A stretch of DNA of 60,250 nt from the NCBI RefSeq assembly GCF_021343995.1, contig NZ_JAJTTE010000047.1, positions 1 through 60,250 on the forward strand, in the 5' to 3' direction. Both the position numbers and the translations under genes were made by a program. The DNA is from Pseudonocardia terrae (lineage in GTDB: Bacteria; Actinomycetota; Actinomycetes; Mycobacteriales; Pseudonocardiaceae). Below, piece by piece: positions 7,471-17,460 of the stretch (its first letter is position 1; the number at the start of each line of letters is the position of its first letter). A model generated the notes under the pieces. It worked only from the letters and a program-made list of their open reading frames with translations, searched no databases and had not been told where the DNA came from.

Positions 7471-9786
7471 ATGTCACACGCTCGGTACCTCGGTGACCTC
7501 GACGAGGTGCGGCTCGCCGCCCTGCTGCGCCGCCGCCCGGACACCCTCCTCGAGCCCGCACCGCGGACGCTGGAGGAACTGAGCGACCGGCTGAACGGCG
7601 TGGCCTCGCTGGTGTCGGCCCAGCTGCGGTTGACCCGCGACCAACTGCTCGTCGCCCAGGTGATCGGGGGGCTCGGCGAGCCCACCGAGGCGGAGGTCGC
7701 GGCGCGCCTGCACGGCGCCGACGAGCAGGTGGCCGTCGTCCTGGGCGAGCTGCTGGAGCTGGGCCTCGCCTGGCAGGTCGACGGACGGGTCGGGCTGCCG
7801 CCCCGGCTGGCGGCCGAGCTCGGCGCCGACCCGGCCGCCTTCCGTCCGCTCTTCGCGGTCGCCCGGCACGTGCGCTCCGACGAGCTGAACCGTGCCGTCC
7901 GCGCGCTCGGCGGGGATCCGGGCTCGATGCGCAAGGTCGACAAGGTCGGGTTCCTCGAGCAGCGGCTGGCCGACCCCGCCGCGGTCGCCGACCGGGTCGC
8001 CGCCCTCCCCGACGAGGTGCACTCCTTCCTCCTCGACCTGCTCGACGGCGGCGGCCCGGTCACCGGCTTCTTCTCGTTCGGCCGCAGTGCTCGCGTCGAG
8101 GCCGCGCTGGACAGCGGGCTCGCGCTCCCCGGACCGGGCGCCGGCCTCGAGATCCCGCGGGAGGTCGCCGTCGAGCTGCGGTTCGTCGGCCTGCCGGTCC
8201 TGCAGGGCAGACCCGACCTCCCGCCCGCCTCGATCCCCGCGGACGACGGCCGCACCGCCGCCGAGGCCGCCCTCCTCGCGGTGACCACCCTGCTCGACCA
8301 CGCCGAACGCGCCCCGCTCGCCGGGCTGAAGAAGGGTGGGGTCGGGGCCCGCGAGCGGACGCGGCTGCAGAAGCTGGGAGTCCCCGAGCCGTCGCTGTGG
8401 ATCGACCTCGCCTCTGCAGCCGGGCTGCTCTCCCCGCGCGGGAGCGGGTACGGCACCTCCACCGGCTATCCGCGATGGCGCGAGAAGGCGGCCGGCCGCC
8501 GGTGGGCGGAGCTCACCCGCTGCTGGTGGCGTGCGGAGCACACCCCGACCGTGCGCGGCACCGGTCCGGACGAGATCGCGCCACCGGTCCCGGTGGTGAG
8601 CCGGGGCGGGGCGGTCCGCCGCGCGCTGCTGTCCGCGGCGGCGGGCGGGCGTTCCCTCGCCGCCGCCGCGGCCGCGATCGGCTGGTTCTGCCCCCTGCAC
8701 GGGCTCGGACCCGACCCGTTCGAACCGGACGACGACGCGGACCCGCTCGCCGAGGTGCTCGCGGCCACGCTGCGGGAGGCGGAGCTGCTCGGCGTGGTGC
8801 ACGGCGACCGGCTGACGGGCCTCGGGGAGGCCCTCGTCGTCGCCCCCGACGGGATCGTGGACCAGGCGGCCGATCTGCTGCCGGCGCCCAGCGGAGCGCT
8901 CGTCCTGCAGTCCGACCTCTCCGCGATCACCTCCGGCCAGCCACCGGCGGGGGCGGTCCGGGTGCTCGGCGCCGCCGCCACGGCCGAGACCGCGGGCGCG
9001 GCCACCACCTGGCGCTTCTCCGCGGCCTCCGTCCGCGCCGCGATGGATGCGGGCTGGACGGCGGACGCCCTGCGACGCGAGCTCGAGGCGGCGTCCGGCC
9101 GGGCGCTGCCCCAGCCGTTGGACTACCTGCTCTCCGACGTCGCCCGGACCCACGGGTCCGTGCTGGTGACGGGTGGCCTGACCTGCCTGACGGGTGCGGA
9201 GGCCGAGCTGCGGGAGATCCTGCACACCCGGAGCCTGCGAAAGCTGGGACTGCGGGCCCTCGCCCCGACGGTCCTGGCCTGTACCGCGCCGCGGGAGACC
9301 GTCCTCGCGGTGCTGCGGAAGGCGGGCTTCGCCCCGATGCCGGCCGGCGCCGACGGCGTCGTCGAACTTTCCGCCGTCGACCCGGATCCGGCCGGCGGCC
9401 GCCCGCCCGGGCCGGCAACCCGCGAGGCTCCGCAGGAGGTCGATCTCGCCATGAACGGGGCCGGTCCGGAGCGGCGGGCCGACGCCGACGAGCTGGCCCG
9501 CCGGCTGCTCCACGGCGAGGCCGCCGAGGAACGCCCGGCGGCCTACGGCGAGCTCGAGCGGCTCGGCCCGCACCTCGACACCGCCGAGCTCGCCCTCCTG
9601 TCCGACGGTCTCGAACACCGCCGGCAGGTGCTCGTCACCTACCGGAACGCCGCCGGCAACCGGACCGTCCGCGGCATCGTGCCGCTGGAGGTGTACGGCC
9701 CGTGGCTCCGGTCCTTCTGCCTCCTGCGCCGGGCCGAGCGCGACTTCACCGTCAGCGGCATCGAGGCCGTCTCGCCGTCGGACTGA
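7471..9786 (+). CDS. Helicase-associated domain protein (XPB/Ssl2-type Helicase_C_3)
   Basis: A 771-residue protein of the actinobacterial helicase-associated family found with or near XPB-type repair helicases. It starts MSHARYLGDLDEVRLAALLRRRPD, a typical N-terminus, and contains the conserved block ALVLQSDLSAITSGQPP near residues 473-489, a DYLLSDVARTHG stretch near 550, and a C-terminal WYL-like region (LVTYRNAAGNRTVRGIVPL) near residues 724-742. No Walker A or DEAD box was seen, so it is probably not a helicase itself. It stands alone; no helicase partner is in the window. A bidirectional hairpin separates it from convergent leuB. Confidence 0.8.
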   Translation: MSHARYLGDLDEVRLAALLRRRPDTLLEPAPRTLEELSDRLNGVASLVSAQLRLTRDQLLVAQVIGGLGEPTEAEVAARLHGADEQVAVVLGELLELGLAWQVDGRVGLPPRLAAELGADPAAFRPLFAVARHVRSDELNRAVRALGGDPGSMRKVDKVGFLEQRLADPAAVADRVAALPDEVHSFLLDLLDGGGPVTGFFSFGRSARVEAALDSGLALPGPGAGLEIPREVAVELRFVGLPVLQGRPDLPPASIPADDGRTAAEAALLAVTTLLDHAERAPLAGLKKGGVGARERTRLQKLGVPEPSLWIDLASAAGLLSPRGSGYGTSTGYPRWREKAAGRRWAELTRCWWRAEHTPTVRGTGPDEIAPPVPVVSRGGAVRRALLSAAAGGRSLAAAAAAIGWFCPLHGLGPDPFEPDDDADPLAEVLAATLREAELLGVVHGDRLTGLGEALVVAPDGIVDQAADLLPAPSGALVLQSDLSAITSGQPPAGAVRVLGAAATAETAGAATTWRFSAASVRAAMDAGWTADALRRELEAASGRALPQPLDYLLSDVARTHGSVLVTGGLTCLTGAEAELREILHTRSLRKLGLRALAPTVLACTAPRETVLAVLRKAGFAPMPAGADGVVELSAVDPDPAGGRPPGPATREAPQEVDLAMNGAGPERRADADELARRLLHGEAAEERPAAYGELERLGPHLDTAELALLSDGLEHRRQVLVTYRNAAGNRTVRGIVPLEVYGPWLRSFCLLRRAERDFTVSGIEAVSPSD

Positions 9787-9878
9787 GAACCCATCGGCCG
9801 CGAAGCCGAGGCCCCCTCCAACGGGGGCAATCCGCCGGTTCGCTTCGCAGCAGCCCAGGCTGCTCCCCCAGACGCCGA

Positions 9879-9910
9879 CGGCCCGGCACCCCACTCGGGG
9901 TGCCGGGCCG
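9879..9910. terminator. Bidirectional hairpin between convergent helicase-associated gene and leuB
   Basis: Perfect 14-bp arms at 9879-9892 and 9897-9910 enclose an ACTC loop. It lies 92 nt after the plus-strand stop and 18 nt after the minus-strand leuB stop, so it could serve both. A weaker hairpin (GCCCCC at 9811-9816 with GGGGGC at 9823-9828) lies closer to the plus-strand gene. Confidence 0.75.
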
Positions 9911-9928
9911 CCGTCGTCGGGAAGGGGC

Positions 9929-10981
9929 TCAGGCCTCGCTCGAGGCCGGCTCCGCGGTGCGGCTGGACACCAGCGCGGCGAGCCGGTCGCCGATCGCCTG
10001 GGTGTGCCCGGTCGCGCTGTGGTCGCGGGTCGCGAGGTCGAACGCGACGGCGGCCTCGACGCGGCGGGCGGCGTCCTGCTGGCCGACGTGGTCGAGCAGC
10101 AGCGCGACCGACAGGACCGCGGCCGTCGGGTCGGCGATGCCCTGGCCGGCGATGTCCGGCGCCGAGCCGTGCACCGGCTCGAACATGCTCGGGTTGCGAC
10201 CGCTGGCGTCGAGGTTGCCGCTGGCGGCGAGGCCGATGCCGCCGGTCACGGCGGCCGCGAGGTCGGTGAGGATGTCGCCGAACAGGTTGTCGGTGACGAT
10301 CACGTCGAACCGGCTCGGGTCGGTGACCAGGTGGATCGTGGTGGCGTCGACGTGCTGGTAGGCGACCGAGACGTCCGGGTGCTCCAGCGACACCTCCTCG
10401 ACGATCCGCGACCACAGCGCGCCGGCGAAGGTGAGCACGTTGGTCTTGTGCACCAGCGTCAGGTGCTTGCGCGGGCGGCGCTCGGCGCGGGCGAACGCGT
10501 CCCGCACCACGCGCTCGATGCCGAACGCGGTGTTGGTGCTGACCTCGGTCGCGACCTCGTGCGGGGTGTCCTTGCGCAGCAGGCCGCCGGTGCCGACGTA
10601 CGGGCCCTCGGTGCCCTCGCGCACCACGACCATGTCGATCTCGGGGTTGCCGGCGAGCGGGCCGCGGACCCCGGGGTAGAGCCGCGCCGGGCGCAGGTTG
10701 ACGTGGTGGTCGAGCTCGAAGCGCAGGCGCAGCAGCAGCCCGCGCTCGAGGATGCCGCTCGGCACGGACGGGTCGCCGACCGCGCCGAGCAGGATCGCGT
10801 CGTGCTGCTGCAGCTCGGTGAGGACCGACTCGGGCAGCAGCTCGCCGGTGGAGTGCCACCGGGCCGCGCCGAGGTCGTAGGTGGTCGTCTGGACGTCCGG
10901 GGTGACCTCGGTCAAGACCTTCAGGGCCTCGTCGATGACCTCCGGCCCGATGCCGTCGCCGGGAATGACCGCAAGGCGCAT
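9929..10981 (-). CDS. leuB: 3-isopropylmalate dehydrogenase
   Basis: A 350-residue NAD-dependent beta-decarboxylating dehydrogenase of leucine synthesis; it can also oxidise beta-methylmalate, which would serve the CimA route. The N-terminus MRLAVIPGDGIGPEVI is the family start and places the start at 10981 rather than the longer frame; a GAGAGGAC ribosome site lies about ten bases upstream. Substrate-binding residues are in the ERGLLLRLRFELDHHVNLRP region near residue 85; HKTNVL carries the catalytic Lys, and DNLFGDILTDLAA the metal-binding Asp residues. The order leuB-serA downstream of cimA matches the mycobacterial amino-acid block. No leader peptide was seen. Confidence 0.95.
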   Translation of the reverse strand: MRLAVIPGDGIGPEVIDEALKVLTEVTPDVQTTTYDLGAARWHSTGELLPESVLTELQQHDAILLGAVGDPSVPSGILERGLLLRLRFELDHHVNLRPARLYPGVRGPLAGNPEIDMVVVREGTEGPYVGTGGLLRKDTPHEVATEVSTNTAFGIERVVRDAFARAERRPRKHLTLVHKTNVLTFAGALWSRIVEEVSLEHPDVSVAYQHVDATTIHLVTDPSRFDVIVTDNLFGDILTDLAAAVTGGIGLAASGNLDASGRNPSMFEPVHGSAPDIAGQGIADPTAAVLSVALLLDHVGQQDAARRVEAAVAFDLATRDHSATGHTQAIGDRLAALVSSRTAEPASSEA

Positions 10982-11216
10982 GCTGCGAAATGTCCTCTCT
11001 CGATACGCCCCACCACGACGTGCGATCGGGCGGCTATCGAACGCTACCCGCTGGAGCGGCGGGGACCGGCCACCGTCCACTCCGTCGGGGTCACCCGGGA
11101 CGGTGAAGTCGTGCCAGCCGGCACCCCGATCCGGCCCGACACACCCCCGAGCGGGTCAGATTGTGCGCCTCCGGCTCGCCGCGACCGACGGCGGGTCCCC
11201 TGCGGTGCGCCACCCG
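10982..11216. other. Intergenic region upstream of leuB and downstream of the subtilase
   Basis: 235 nt without a gene. It must hold the leuB promoter, but no clear -35/-10 pair or leader peptide could be assigned. Confidence 0.4.
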
Positions 11217-14200
11217 TCACCCGGTCGGAGCAGCCGCGGGTGCGAGCGGGGCCGTGACGACCCGGCCGGAGGGGGCGGCGGCCCCGACCGGCGCGGGTCC
11301 GTCGAGCGCGGCCGCGTGGGCCCCCGTGGCGTTCTGCGGCAGGACGACGAGCAGCGGGCCGGCCGGCGCGGGAAGGCGGGTGCCGGCGTCGGCGGGGCGC
11401 AGCAGCGGCTCCGCGGACGGCGGCTCGGCCAGCGGATCCCATGCCTGCGGGACGTCGACGACGTCGACGGGCGCGGTGGGTTCGGCGCCCGGGTTCGTCA
11501 CGTCGGTGGGCCCGTAGTCGCCCTCGACCACGACCTGCATACGCAGCGGCGCGGAACGGGCCGCGGGGTCGACGCCGAGCGCGGACAGCCGCACGGGCAG
11601 GACCCACGTGTCGGTGTCGAAGACGTTGGTGTCGGTGTCGCCCTCGAACCCGTTGACCGGCTGGGAGTCGACCTCCGCGGGCCCGTCCGGGGTCTGCCGC
11701 CGCAGGTCCAGGACCCGGGCGACCAGCACATCGGTGCCCGGTTCCTTCACCAGCCCGACGGCACGGTCGACGGAGCCGTCGCCGTCGACGTCGAACCCGA
11801 CGGTCGGGACCGTGGTCGCGCCGACGTCGGGCAGGGTGCCCCACATCGACACGGCGATCCCGATCGTGTCGCCCGACCGCGCCGCGCCGACCCACCGGAC
11901 GTCGCCGCCCTGGCCCGTGTCGTTGGCGACACAGCCGGTCGACAGGCCCGCCCGGCAGCGCGGCAGCTCCGGGCTGGTCGCGAGCAGCCGGAACACCCCG
12001 GCCCGGGAGCGGTAGGCCTGCGCGCCGCTCCCCTGGTCCACGGCGGTGCCGGCCAGCACGAGCGCGTCGCCGTCGACGGTGGCGGTCTGGTCCGCGACGG
12101 GTTTGGGCGCGGAGGTCACCGGGACCCGCACCTCACGCCCGCCCGCGGTGAGGACGATCCGGCCCGACGCGTCGGCGACGAACTGGCGGGCCCGGCCGCC
12201 CTGGGTCGCGGCCATGGTCGGGTCCAAGGTCTTGCGCAGGGCCTCGGCCTGCGCAGTGAGCCGCACCGTGACGTCGGCGGGGCCCGTGACCTGCGCGGGT
12301 TCGACCGAGATCGTCACGCCGGGCATGGTGGTGAGCGGCTCGTACCGCAGGCTCGCGGCCCCGCTGACGTGCAGCGTTCTCGTCAGCGTGGCGGTTCGGC
12401 CGGCCGGGACCTCGACGACACCGAAGGCGACGCCGACGGCACCGGGCTCCCCCGCGTCGGCGGCCAGCACGGGCGGGTCCACGGCGGCGCGGGCGTCGAC
12501 CCGGCCCGATCCCACCCGCATCGGCGCCATCAGGCCCCCGGCCGTGCCGTGGACGTCGGCGGCCGTGGTGACGATCGCGGTCTTCACCTCGGCTGGCGAC
12601 CACTCCGGATGCGCCTCCCGCACCAGCGCCGCGACGCCGGCGACGAACGGGCTGGCCATGGAGGTGCCGGTCTTGCTCGACCGCCCGGCCCCGGTGCCCA
12701 CGGCCGCGGAGACGATCGACTCGCCCGGCGCTGCGACGTCCGGCTTCACACCGGGGCCGCGCCCGCCGCGGGCCGAGCTCTCGCTGATCGTGTCGGCGAT
12801 GCCCGGGACCTGCACGGAGGCGCTCTGCGCGAGCGTCCCGTCGAGGTGGACCCGTAGCGTGCCGGCCTGCAGGACCGGGCGCAGCGCCGCCGTCGAGGCC
12901 CCGTCGAGCTGGAACATCGGGACGGTGGCGTTGCCCGCGATGCCCACGCCGCCCGGCTCCGGCGCCGACGAGGTCAGCAGCACCCCGGTCGCGCCCGCCG
13001 CCTTCGCGTTGTCCGCGCGGACCGCGGAGCCGCAGGTCCGGGCGCCGTCGCCCTCCGGCCACTCGAGCCAGACGATCTTCCCGGCGACGCCGGAGAAGGG
13101 CGTACAGCCCTGCGCGTCGTCCGCGGGCAGCGCGACGACGTCGCCGGTCGCGTCGGGCGTCCCGTGGAAGTCGACGCTGTACTGCCCGGTGACCCGGCGC
13201 GGCTCGGGCGCGACGACGTCCGCCCCGTCGAGCAGCACGCCGGCGTCCCGGACGTTCGCCACGGCGATGGCGCCGGGCGCGGTGGCCGGGGCGCCGGCGG
13301 CGTCGGTGATGTCACCGCCGTTGCCCGCGGCGGCGACCACCGTCACGCCGTGGTCGATCAGCTCCTGCACGAAGTCGTTGACCGGGTCGTCGGCCGGGGC
13401 GAAGTCCGAGCCGAGCGAGAGGTTGACGACGTCGAGACGGTCGGAGAAGTCGCCGTCGCCGTTCGGGTCGAGGGCCCGGTCGAGGGCGAGCGGGGTGAGC
13501 GCGGTGGCGCCGGAGCAGCCGAACACGCGGATCGCGTACAGCTCGGCCTGCGGCGCGGCGCCCGGGCCGATCCGCATCGCGTTCAGCGCCTCGGGGGTCA
13601 GGCCGGCGTAGTCGCCGCGGAAGGTCGTGCCGTCCGCGTTCACGCCGAAGCCCGCCGCGGTGCCGGCGACGTGGGTGCCGTGGCCCTCGCAGTCGAGCGG
13701 GTCGTCGTCCGGCTTCGGGACGGTCTTCGCGGGGTCGGTGGCCGCGGAGTCGTAGTCGTCGCCCGCGAGGTCGACGCCGCCGACCACCTTGGCCGTCGGG
13801 AAGGTGCCGTGCCCGGCCCGGGCCGCGCCGTAGGCCGCGACGGTGCCGGTGCCGCCGAAGTCCGCGTGGGTGTAGTCGATGCCCGTGTCGATGATGCCGA
13901 TCCGGACGCCGTGGCCGAGCCGGCCGGTGTCCTGCCAGGTCTGCAGGGTGCGGCCGAGCTGGTCGGCGGAGGCGTTGCTGGGCCGGGCGTCGGTGATGCG
14001 GCGGACGGAGCGCACGCCCGGTCGGCTCGCGAGCCGGGTGGCGGTGGCGGCGTCGGCGCGGATCGCGACCCCCGGGACCGCGTTGGTCGTGCGGTAGAGC
14101 TCGCGCTCCCCCTCGGCGCCGCCCAGCCCGCCCAGGATGTCGGCGATCTTCGAGTCGATCCGGGCCCGGGTCTTCGCGGCGGCCCGCGCGGCGACGTCGG

Positions 14201-14396
14201 GACCCTGCGGCAGGGCCGAGGTGTAGTCGGCGACGGCGGAGGTGTCGTCGAACTCGACGAAGACGTTCTGCAGCGTCGACGTGTTCTCCTGCGCCCTTTC
14301 CTCGGCACCGGCCGGGCCGGCGGTGAGCAGGAGCAGCGAGGCCGTCAGCCCCGCGACGCCGAGACAGGTCACCCTCCGCCACCGCGCGCCCTGCAC
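11217..14396 (-). CDS. Secreted S8 (subtilisin-like) serine peptidase with PA insertion
   Basis: A 1059-residue secreted protease. A signal peptide (positive MQGARWRR, hydrophobic core, AGPAGAEE cleavage region) is followed by an inhibitor-I9-like propeptide to about residue 140. The triad is visible: Asp in GIIDTGIDYTHADF, His in EGHGTHVAGTAA and Ser in GTSMASPFVAG; the oxyanion Asn lies in AAAGNGGD. Between Asn and Ser is a long protease-associated (PA) insert. About 400 residues of beta-rich, fibronectin-like C-terminal sequence follow, with DVDGDGSVDRAVG and DTDTNVFDTDT stretches that could bind calcium. A GGAAGGGG ribosome site precedes the GTG at 14396. It interrupts the leuB-serA amino-acid block, so it is probably an insertion relative to other actinobacteria. 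Confidence 0.9.
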   Translation of the reverse strand: MQGARWRRVTCLGVAGLTASLLLLTAGPAGAEERAQENTSTLQNVFVEFDDTSAVADYTSALPQGPDVAARAAAKTRARIDSKIADILGGLGGAEGERELYRTTNAVPGVAIRADAATATRLASRPGVRSVRRITDARPSNASADQLGRTLQTWQDTGRLGHGVRIGIIDTGIDYTHADFGGTGTVAAYGAARAGHGTFPTAKVVGGVDLAGDDYDSAATDPAKTVPKPDDDPLDCEGHGTHVAGTAAGFGVNADGTTFRGDYAGLTPEALNAMRIGPGAAPQAELYAIRVFGCSGATALTPLALDRALDPNGDGDFSDRLDVVNLSLGSDFAPADDPVNDFVQELIDHGVTVVAAAGNGGDITDAAGAPATAPGAIAVANVRDAGVLLDGADVVAPEPRRVTGQYSVDFHGTPDATGDVVALPADDAQGCTPFSGVAGKIVWLEWPEGDGARTCGSAVRADNAKAAGATGVLLTSSAPEPGGVGIAGNATVPMFQLDGASTAALRPVLQAGTLRVHLDGTLAQSASVQVPGIADTISESSARGGRGPGVKPDVAAPGESIVSAAVGTGAGRSSKTGTSMASPFVAGVAALVREAHPEWSPAEVKTAIVTTAADVHGTAGGLMAPMRVGSGRVDARAAVDPPVLAADAGEPGAVGVAFGVVEVPAGRTATLTRTLHVSGAASLRYEPLTTMPGVTISVEPAQVTGPADVTVRLTAQAEALRKTLDPTMAATQGGRARQFVADASGRIVLTAGGREVRVPVTSAPKPVADQTATVDGDALVLAGTAVDQGSGAQAYRSRAGVFRLLATSPELPRCRAGLSTGCVANDTGQGGDVRWVGAARSGDTIGIAVSMWGTLPDVGATTVPTVGFDVDGDGSVDRAVGLVKEPGTDVLVARVLDLRRQTPDGPAEVDSQPVNGFEGDTDTNVFDTDTWVLPVRLSALGVDPAARSAPLRMQVVVEGDYGPTDVTNPGAEPTAPVDVVDVPQAWDPLAEPPSAEPLLRPADAGTRLPAPAGPLLVVLPQNATGAHAAALDGPAPVGAAAPSGRVVTAPLAPAAAPTG

Positions 14397-14567
14397 CGAC
14401 CACCCCTTCCGCCGACCGGCGGACGCGGCGCGGCGGAGCAGAACCTAGATCGACCGACGCTGGGTGACCGGGCTTCCGCGCTGCCCGCACCGCATCGGGT
14501 GAGCGGTTCGTACACGGGCGGGTGTGATCATCGACGGCCGACTTGACGGGCGGGCCCGCACAGACGA

Positions 14568-14602
14568 ACGGCGCCGCGGCTCACGGTGAGCAACGGCGCC
14601 GT
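14568..14602 (-). terminator. Terminator hairpin after serA
   Basis: Perfect 9-bp outer arms ACGGCGCCG (14568-14576) and CGGCGCCGT (14594-14602) with an inner GCTCAC/GTGAGC pair. It lies 17 nt downstream of the serA stop on the minus strand and has no T-tract. Confidence 0.7.
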
Positions 14603-14618
14603 CCGGCGAGGATCGGGA

Positions 14619-16226
14619 TCAGTCGTCGAAGCTGATCAGGCGCGTGGTGCGGGCGCCGACCGAGGCACCGATCGGCTCGAGCACGCCCGGGTCGATCTGG
14701 CGGTCGACGCGGAGCAGCATGATCGCGTCCGCCCCGTCCGTGGTCTGGCTGATCTGCGCGGCCTCGATGTTGACGGCGGCCTCGCCCAGCAGCGAGCCGA
14801 CGCGGCCCATCACGCCCGGGCGGTCGGCGTACTCGAGGAGCAGGACCTCGCCCTCGGCGCGCAGGTCGAAGTGCCGGCCGTTGACCTCGACCAGCTTCTC
14901 GACCTGGGCGCGGCCGGTGAGCGTGCCGGAGACGGTGATGGCCTCGCCGTCGGGCATCGCGGCCCGCAGCTGCACGACCGAGCGGAAGTTCTCGCTCTCC
15001 GGTGCCGTGGTCAGCTCGACCGCGACGCCCCGCTCGGCGGCCAGCGCCGGAACGTTGACGAAGGTGACCTGGTCCTCGACGACGTGGGTGAAGACGCCGC
15101 GCAGCGCGGCCAGCGACAGCACCGAGACGTCCTCGGAGGCGAGCTCGCCGGCGACGTCGACCGTGACCGAGGTGGGCACCCGACCGGCGACGGCGTAGAG
15201 CACCGTGCCCAGCTTCTGCACCAGCGGCAGCCAGGGCCGGACCTCCTCGCCGACCGCGCCACCGACCTGCACGTTGACGGCGTCGGGCACGAACTCGCCG
15301 GCCAGGGCGAGCTGCACCGACTTGGCGACGTCGGTGCCCGCGCGGTCCTGTGCCTCGGCCGTCGACGCCCCGAGGTGCGGGGTGACGGTGACGTTGTCCA
15401 GCTCGAACAGTGGGCTGGAGGTGGTGGGCTCGGTGACGTAGACGTCGATCCCCGCGCCGCCGACCTGCCCGGAACGGACCGCCTCGGCCAGCGCGTCCTC
15501 GTCGATCAGACCGCCGCGTGCGGCGTTGACGATGATCACGCCCGGCTTGGTCAGCGCGAGCTGGTCCTTGCCGATCAGGCCCAGGGTCTCCGGGGTCTTC
15601 GGCAGGTGGATGGTGATGAAGTCCGACACCCGCAGCACGTCGTCGAGCGAGAGCAGCTCGATGCCCAGCTGGGCGGCGCGCGCCGGGGCGACATAGGGGT
15701 CGTAGGCGACCAGCCGGACATCGAACGCCGCGAGGCGCTGCGCCACGAGCTGACCGATCTTGCCGAGGCCGACCACGCCGACCGTCTTGCCCTGCAGCTC
15801 GACGCCGCCGAACTGGCTGCGCTTCCACTGGCCCTGGCGCAGGCTCGAGTCGGCCGGCGGGATGTGTCGCGCGGTGGCGAGCAGCAGTGCGATGGCGTGC
15901 TCGGCGGCGGAGACGATGTTCGAGGTCGGCGCGTTCACGACCATCACGCCGCGGGCGGTGGCGGCGGGCACGTCGACGTTGTCCAGGCCGACCCCGGCGC
16001 GCGCGACCACCTTCAGCCGGGTCGACGCGGCCAGCGCCTCCGCGTCCACCTTGGTGGCGGAGCGGACGAGCAGGGCGTCGGCGTCGGCGATGGCCGCGAG
16101 GAGCGCGGGGCGGTCCGTGCCGTCGACATGGCGGATCTCGACGTCCGATCCCAGCATCTCGACCGCGGAGGGCGCGAGCTTCTCCGCGAGCAGGACGACG
16201 GGACGGGTGGCGGCTGCGGTACTCAC
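14619..16226 (-). CDS. serA: D-3-phosphoglycerate dehydrogenase (long form)
   Basis: A 535-residue first enzyme of serine synthesis, oxidising 3-phosphoglycerate. It has the substrate/NAD core (GLGKIGQLVAQRL near residue 150), catalytic Arg in NAARGGLIDE, Glu in the following strand and His in TPHLGAST, then an allosteric-substrate-binding domain (about 320-450) and a C-terminal ACT domain ending with DRPGVMGRVGSLLGE and LLRVDRQIDP. This is the serine-regulated actinobacterial long form. The GTG at 16226 (VSTAAATRPVVLLAEKL) has GGAG ten bases upstream; the longer frame to 17450 runs antisense through other genes and is rejected. The position matches Rv2996c. Confidence 0.95.
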   Translation of the reverse strand: MSTAAATRPVVLLAEKLAPSAVEMLGSDVEIRHVDGTDRPALLAAIADADALLVRSATKVDAEALAASTRLKVVARAGVGLDNVDVPAATARGVMVVNAPTSNIVSAAEHAIALLLATARHIPPADSSLRQGQWKRSQFGGVELQGKTVGVVGLGKIGQLVAQRLAAFDVRLVAYDPYVAPARAAQLGIELLSLDDVLRVSDFITIHLPKTPETLGLIGKDQLALTKPGVIIVNAARGGLIDEDALAEAVRSGQVGGAGIDVYVTEPTTSSPLFELDNVTVTPHLGASTAEAQDRAGTDVAKSVQLALAGEFVPDAVNVQVGGAVGEEVRPWLPLVQKLGTVLYAVAGRVPTSVTVDVAGELASEDVSVLSLAALRGVFTHVVEDQVTFVNVPALAAERGVAVELTTAPESENFRSVVQLRAAMPDGEAITVSGTLTGRAQVEKLVEVNGRHFDLRAEGEVLLLEYADRPGVMGRVGSLLGEAAVNIEAAQISQTTDGADAIMLLRVDRQIDPGVLEPIGASVGARTTRLISFDD

Positions 16227-16363
16227 GGCGACGCGATGCTCCACGGATCGGGGACGGGCGGGACTCGGACCGACCATGATTCTAGGTGGACGGTCCGACA
16301 GGACGACCCCCGGCGTGCTCGTGCTGATACCACGCGGGGATGAAACGTGCCGGATCGGACAGC

Positions 16364-17359
16364 TTAGCCCGCGTTCTGCACCTTGTCCGCAAGCAGCTCC
16401 CAGCTGCGCCACCAGCTCTCGCGCTCGGCGACGGGGTTCGCCACGATCAGCTCGTCGGCATCGGCCGTTGCGGCGAAGTCCTCGAGATACTTCGCCACGA
16501 CGTCCGGGGTGCCGACGGCGGTGTACCGGGTCATCGACCGGATCTGCTCGCCCGCGTGGGTGTCGAGCACGGCCTCGGCCTCCTCGTCGGTCAGCGAGCG
16601 GCCGCCCCGGCTGTAGAACAGCCGCACGCGCTGGCGCTGCACGGCCCGGCGCAGGGTCTCGGCCTCCTCCGTCGAGTCCGCGGCGATGACGTTCACGCCG
16701 GCCAGCACGTGCGGCTCGGCCAGCTGCGCCGACGGGCGGAACTCCTGCCGGTAGAGCGCGACGGCCTGCTGCAGCGCCTCCGGCGCGAAGTGCGAGGCGA
16801 ACGCGTACGGCAGGCCGAGCAGCGCGGCGACCTGCGCGCCGTAGAGGGACGAGCCGAGGATCGACAGCGGGACGCCGGTGCCGCGGCCCGGGTAGGCGTG
16901 CACGTTCGGCACCAGGCTGGAGTCGCCGAGGAAGGCCTGCAGCTCCTGGACGTCCTGCGGGAAGCGCTCCGACGCCGTGGGGTCGCGGCGCAGGGCGCGG
17001 AAGGTCTCCTGGTCGGTGCCCGGCGCGCGGCCCAGGCCCAGCTCGATGCGGCCCGGGTGGAGCTCGGCGAGGGTGCCGAACTGCTCGGCGACCTGCAGCG
17101 GCGAGTGGTTGGGCAGCATCACGCCGCCGGCGCCGAGCGTGATCCGCTCGGTGTGCGCGGCGACGTGCGCGATGAGCACACTGGTTGCCGACGAGGCGAT
17201 CGAGCGCATGTTGTGGTGCTCGGCGTACCAGATCCGCCGGAAACCCCACTGCTCCGCGCGCTGCGCCAGCCTGGTGCTCGACTCCAGGGCCTCGCGGACG
17301 CTCTCGTCCGTCGAGACGGTGGCGAGGTCGAGGATCGACAACGGCAGCGGCAGGGACAC
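16364..17359 (-). CDS. LLM-class flavin-dependent oxidoreductase (luciferase-like)
   Basis: A 331-residue bacterial-luciferase-fold enzyme, single domain of the alkanal-monooxygenase-like group. Diagnostic stretches are LSILDLATVSTDESVREAL at the N-terminus, RIWYAEHHNMRSIASSATS with the family His pair near residue 45, LGAGGVMLPNHSPLQVAEQ and ELGLGRAPGTDQ near residues 80-120, and VGTPDVVAKYLEDFA towards the end. These usually use FMNH2, some F420; the substrate is unknown. The start is chosen at GTG 17359, since a strong GGAGGAGAG lies just upstream; a nearby GTG at 17368 and a TTG at 17401 are alternatives. It sits between serA and ilvC, all on the minus strand, but its own hairpin-separated position suggests a separate transcript. 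Confidence 0.85.
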   Translation of the reverse strand: MSLPLPLSILDLATVSTDESVREALESSTRLAQRAEQWGFRRIWYAEHHNMRSIASSATSVLIAHVAAHTERITLGAGGVMLPNHSPLQVAEQFGTLAELHPGRIELGLGRAPGTDQETFRALRRDPTASERFPQDVQELQAFLGDSSLVPNVHAYPGRGTGVPLSILGSSLYGAQVAALLGLPYAFASHFAPEALQQAVALYRQEFRPSAQLAEPHVLAGVNVIAADSTEEAETLRRAVQRQRVRLFYSRGGRSLTDEEAEAVLDTHAGEQIRSMTRYTAVGTPDVVAKYLEDFAATADADELIVANPVAERESWWRSWELLADKVQNAG

Positions 17360-17460
17360 GGCGGGCACCTCTCCTCCGGCGGACACAGACTTGCTGGACA
17401 ACGCCCGCGCGTCGCCGTCTCTTCCGTCCGGGCCCCGTTCCGCAGGTCACCCCGAGAACG

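Noticed and set aside
6903..8462. Long minus-strand frame of 519 codons ending VIIIC
   Set aside because: Only the last ten codons make sense, as the cimA leader peptide; the rest is antisense to the EthD and helicase-associated genes.
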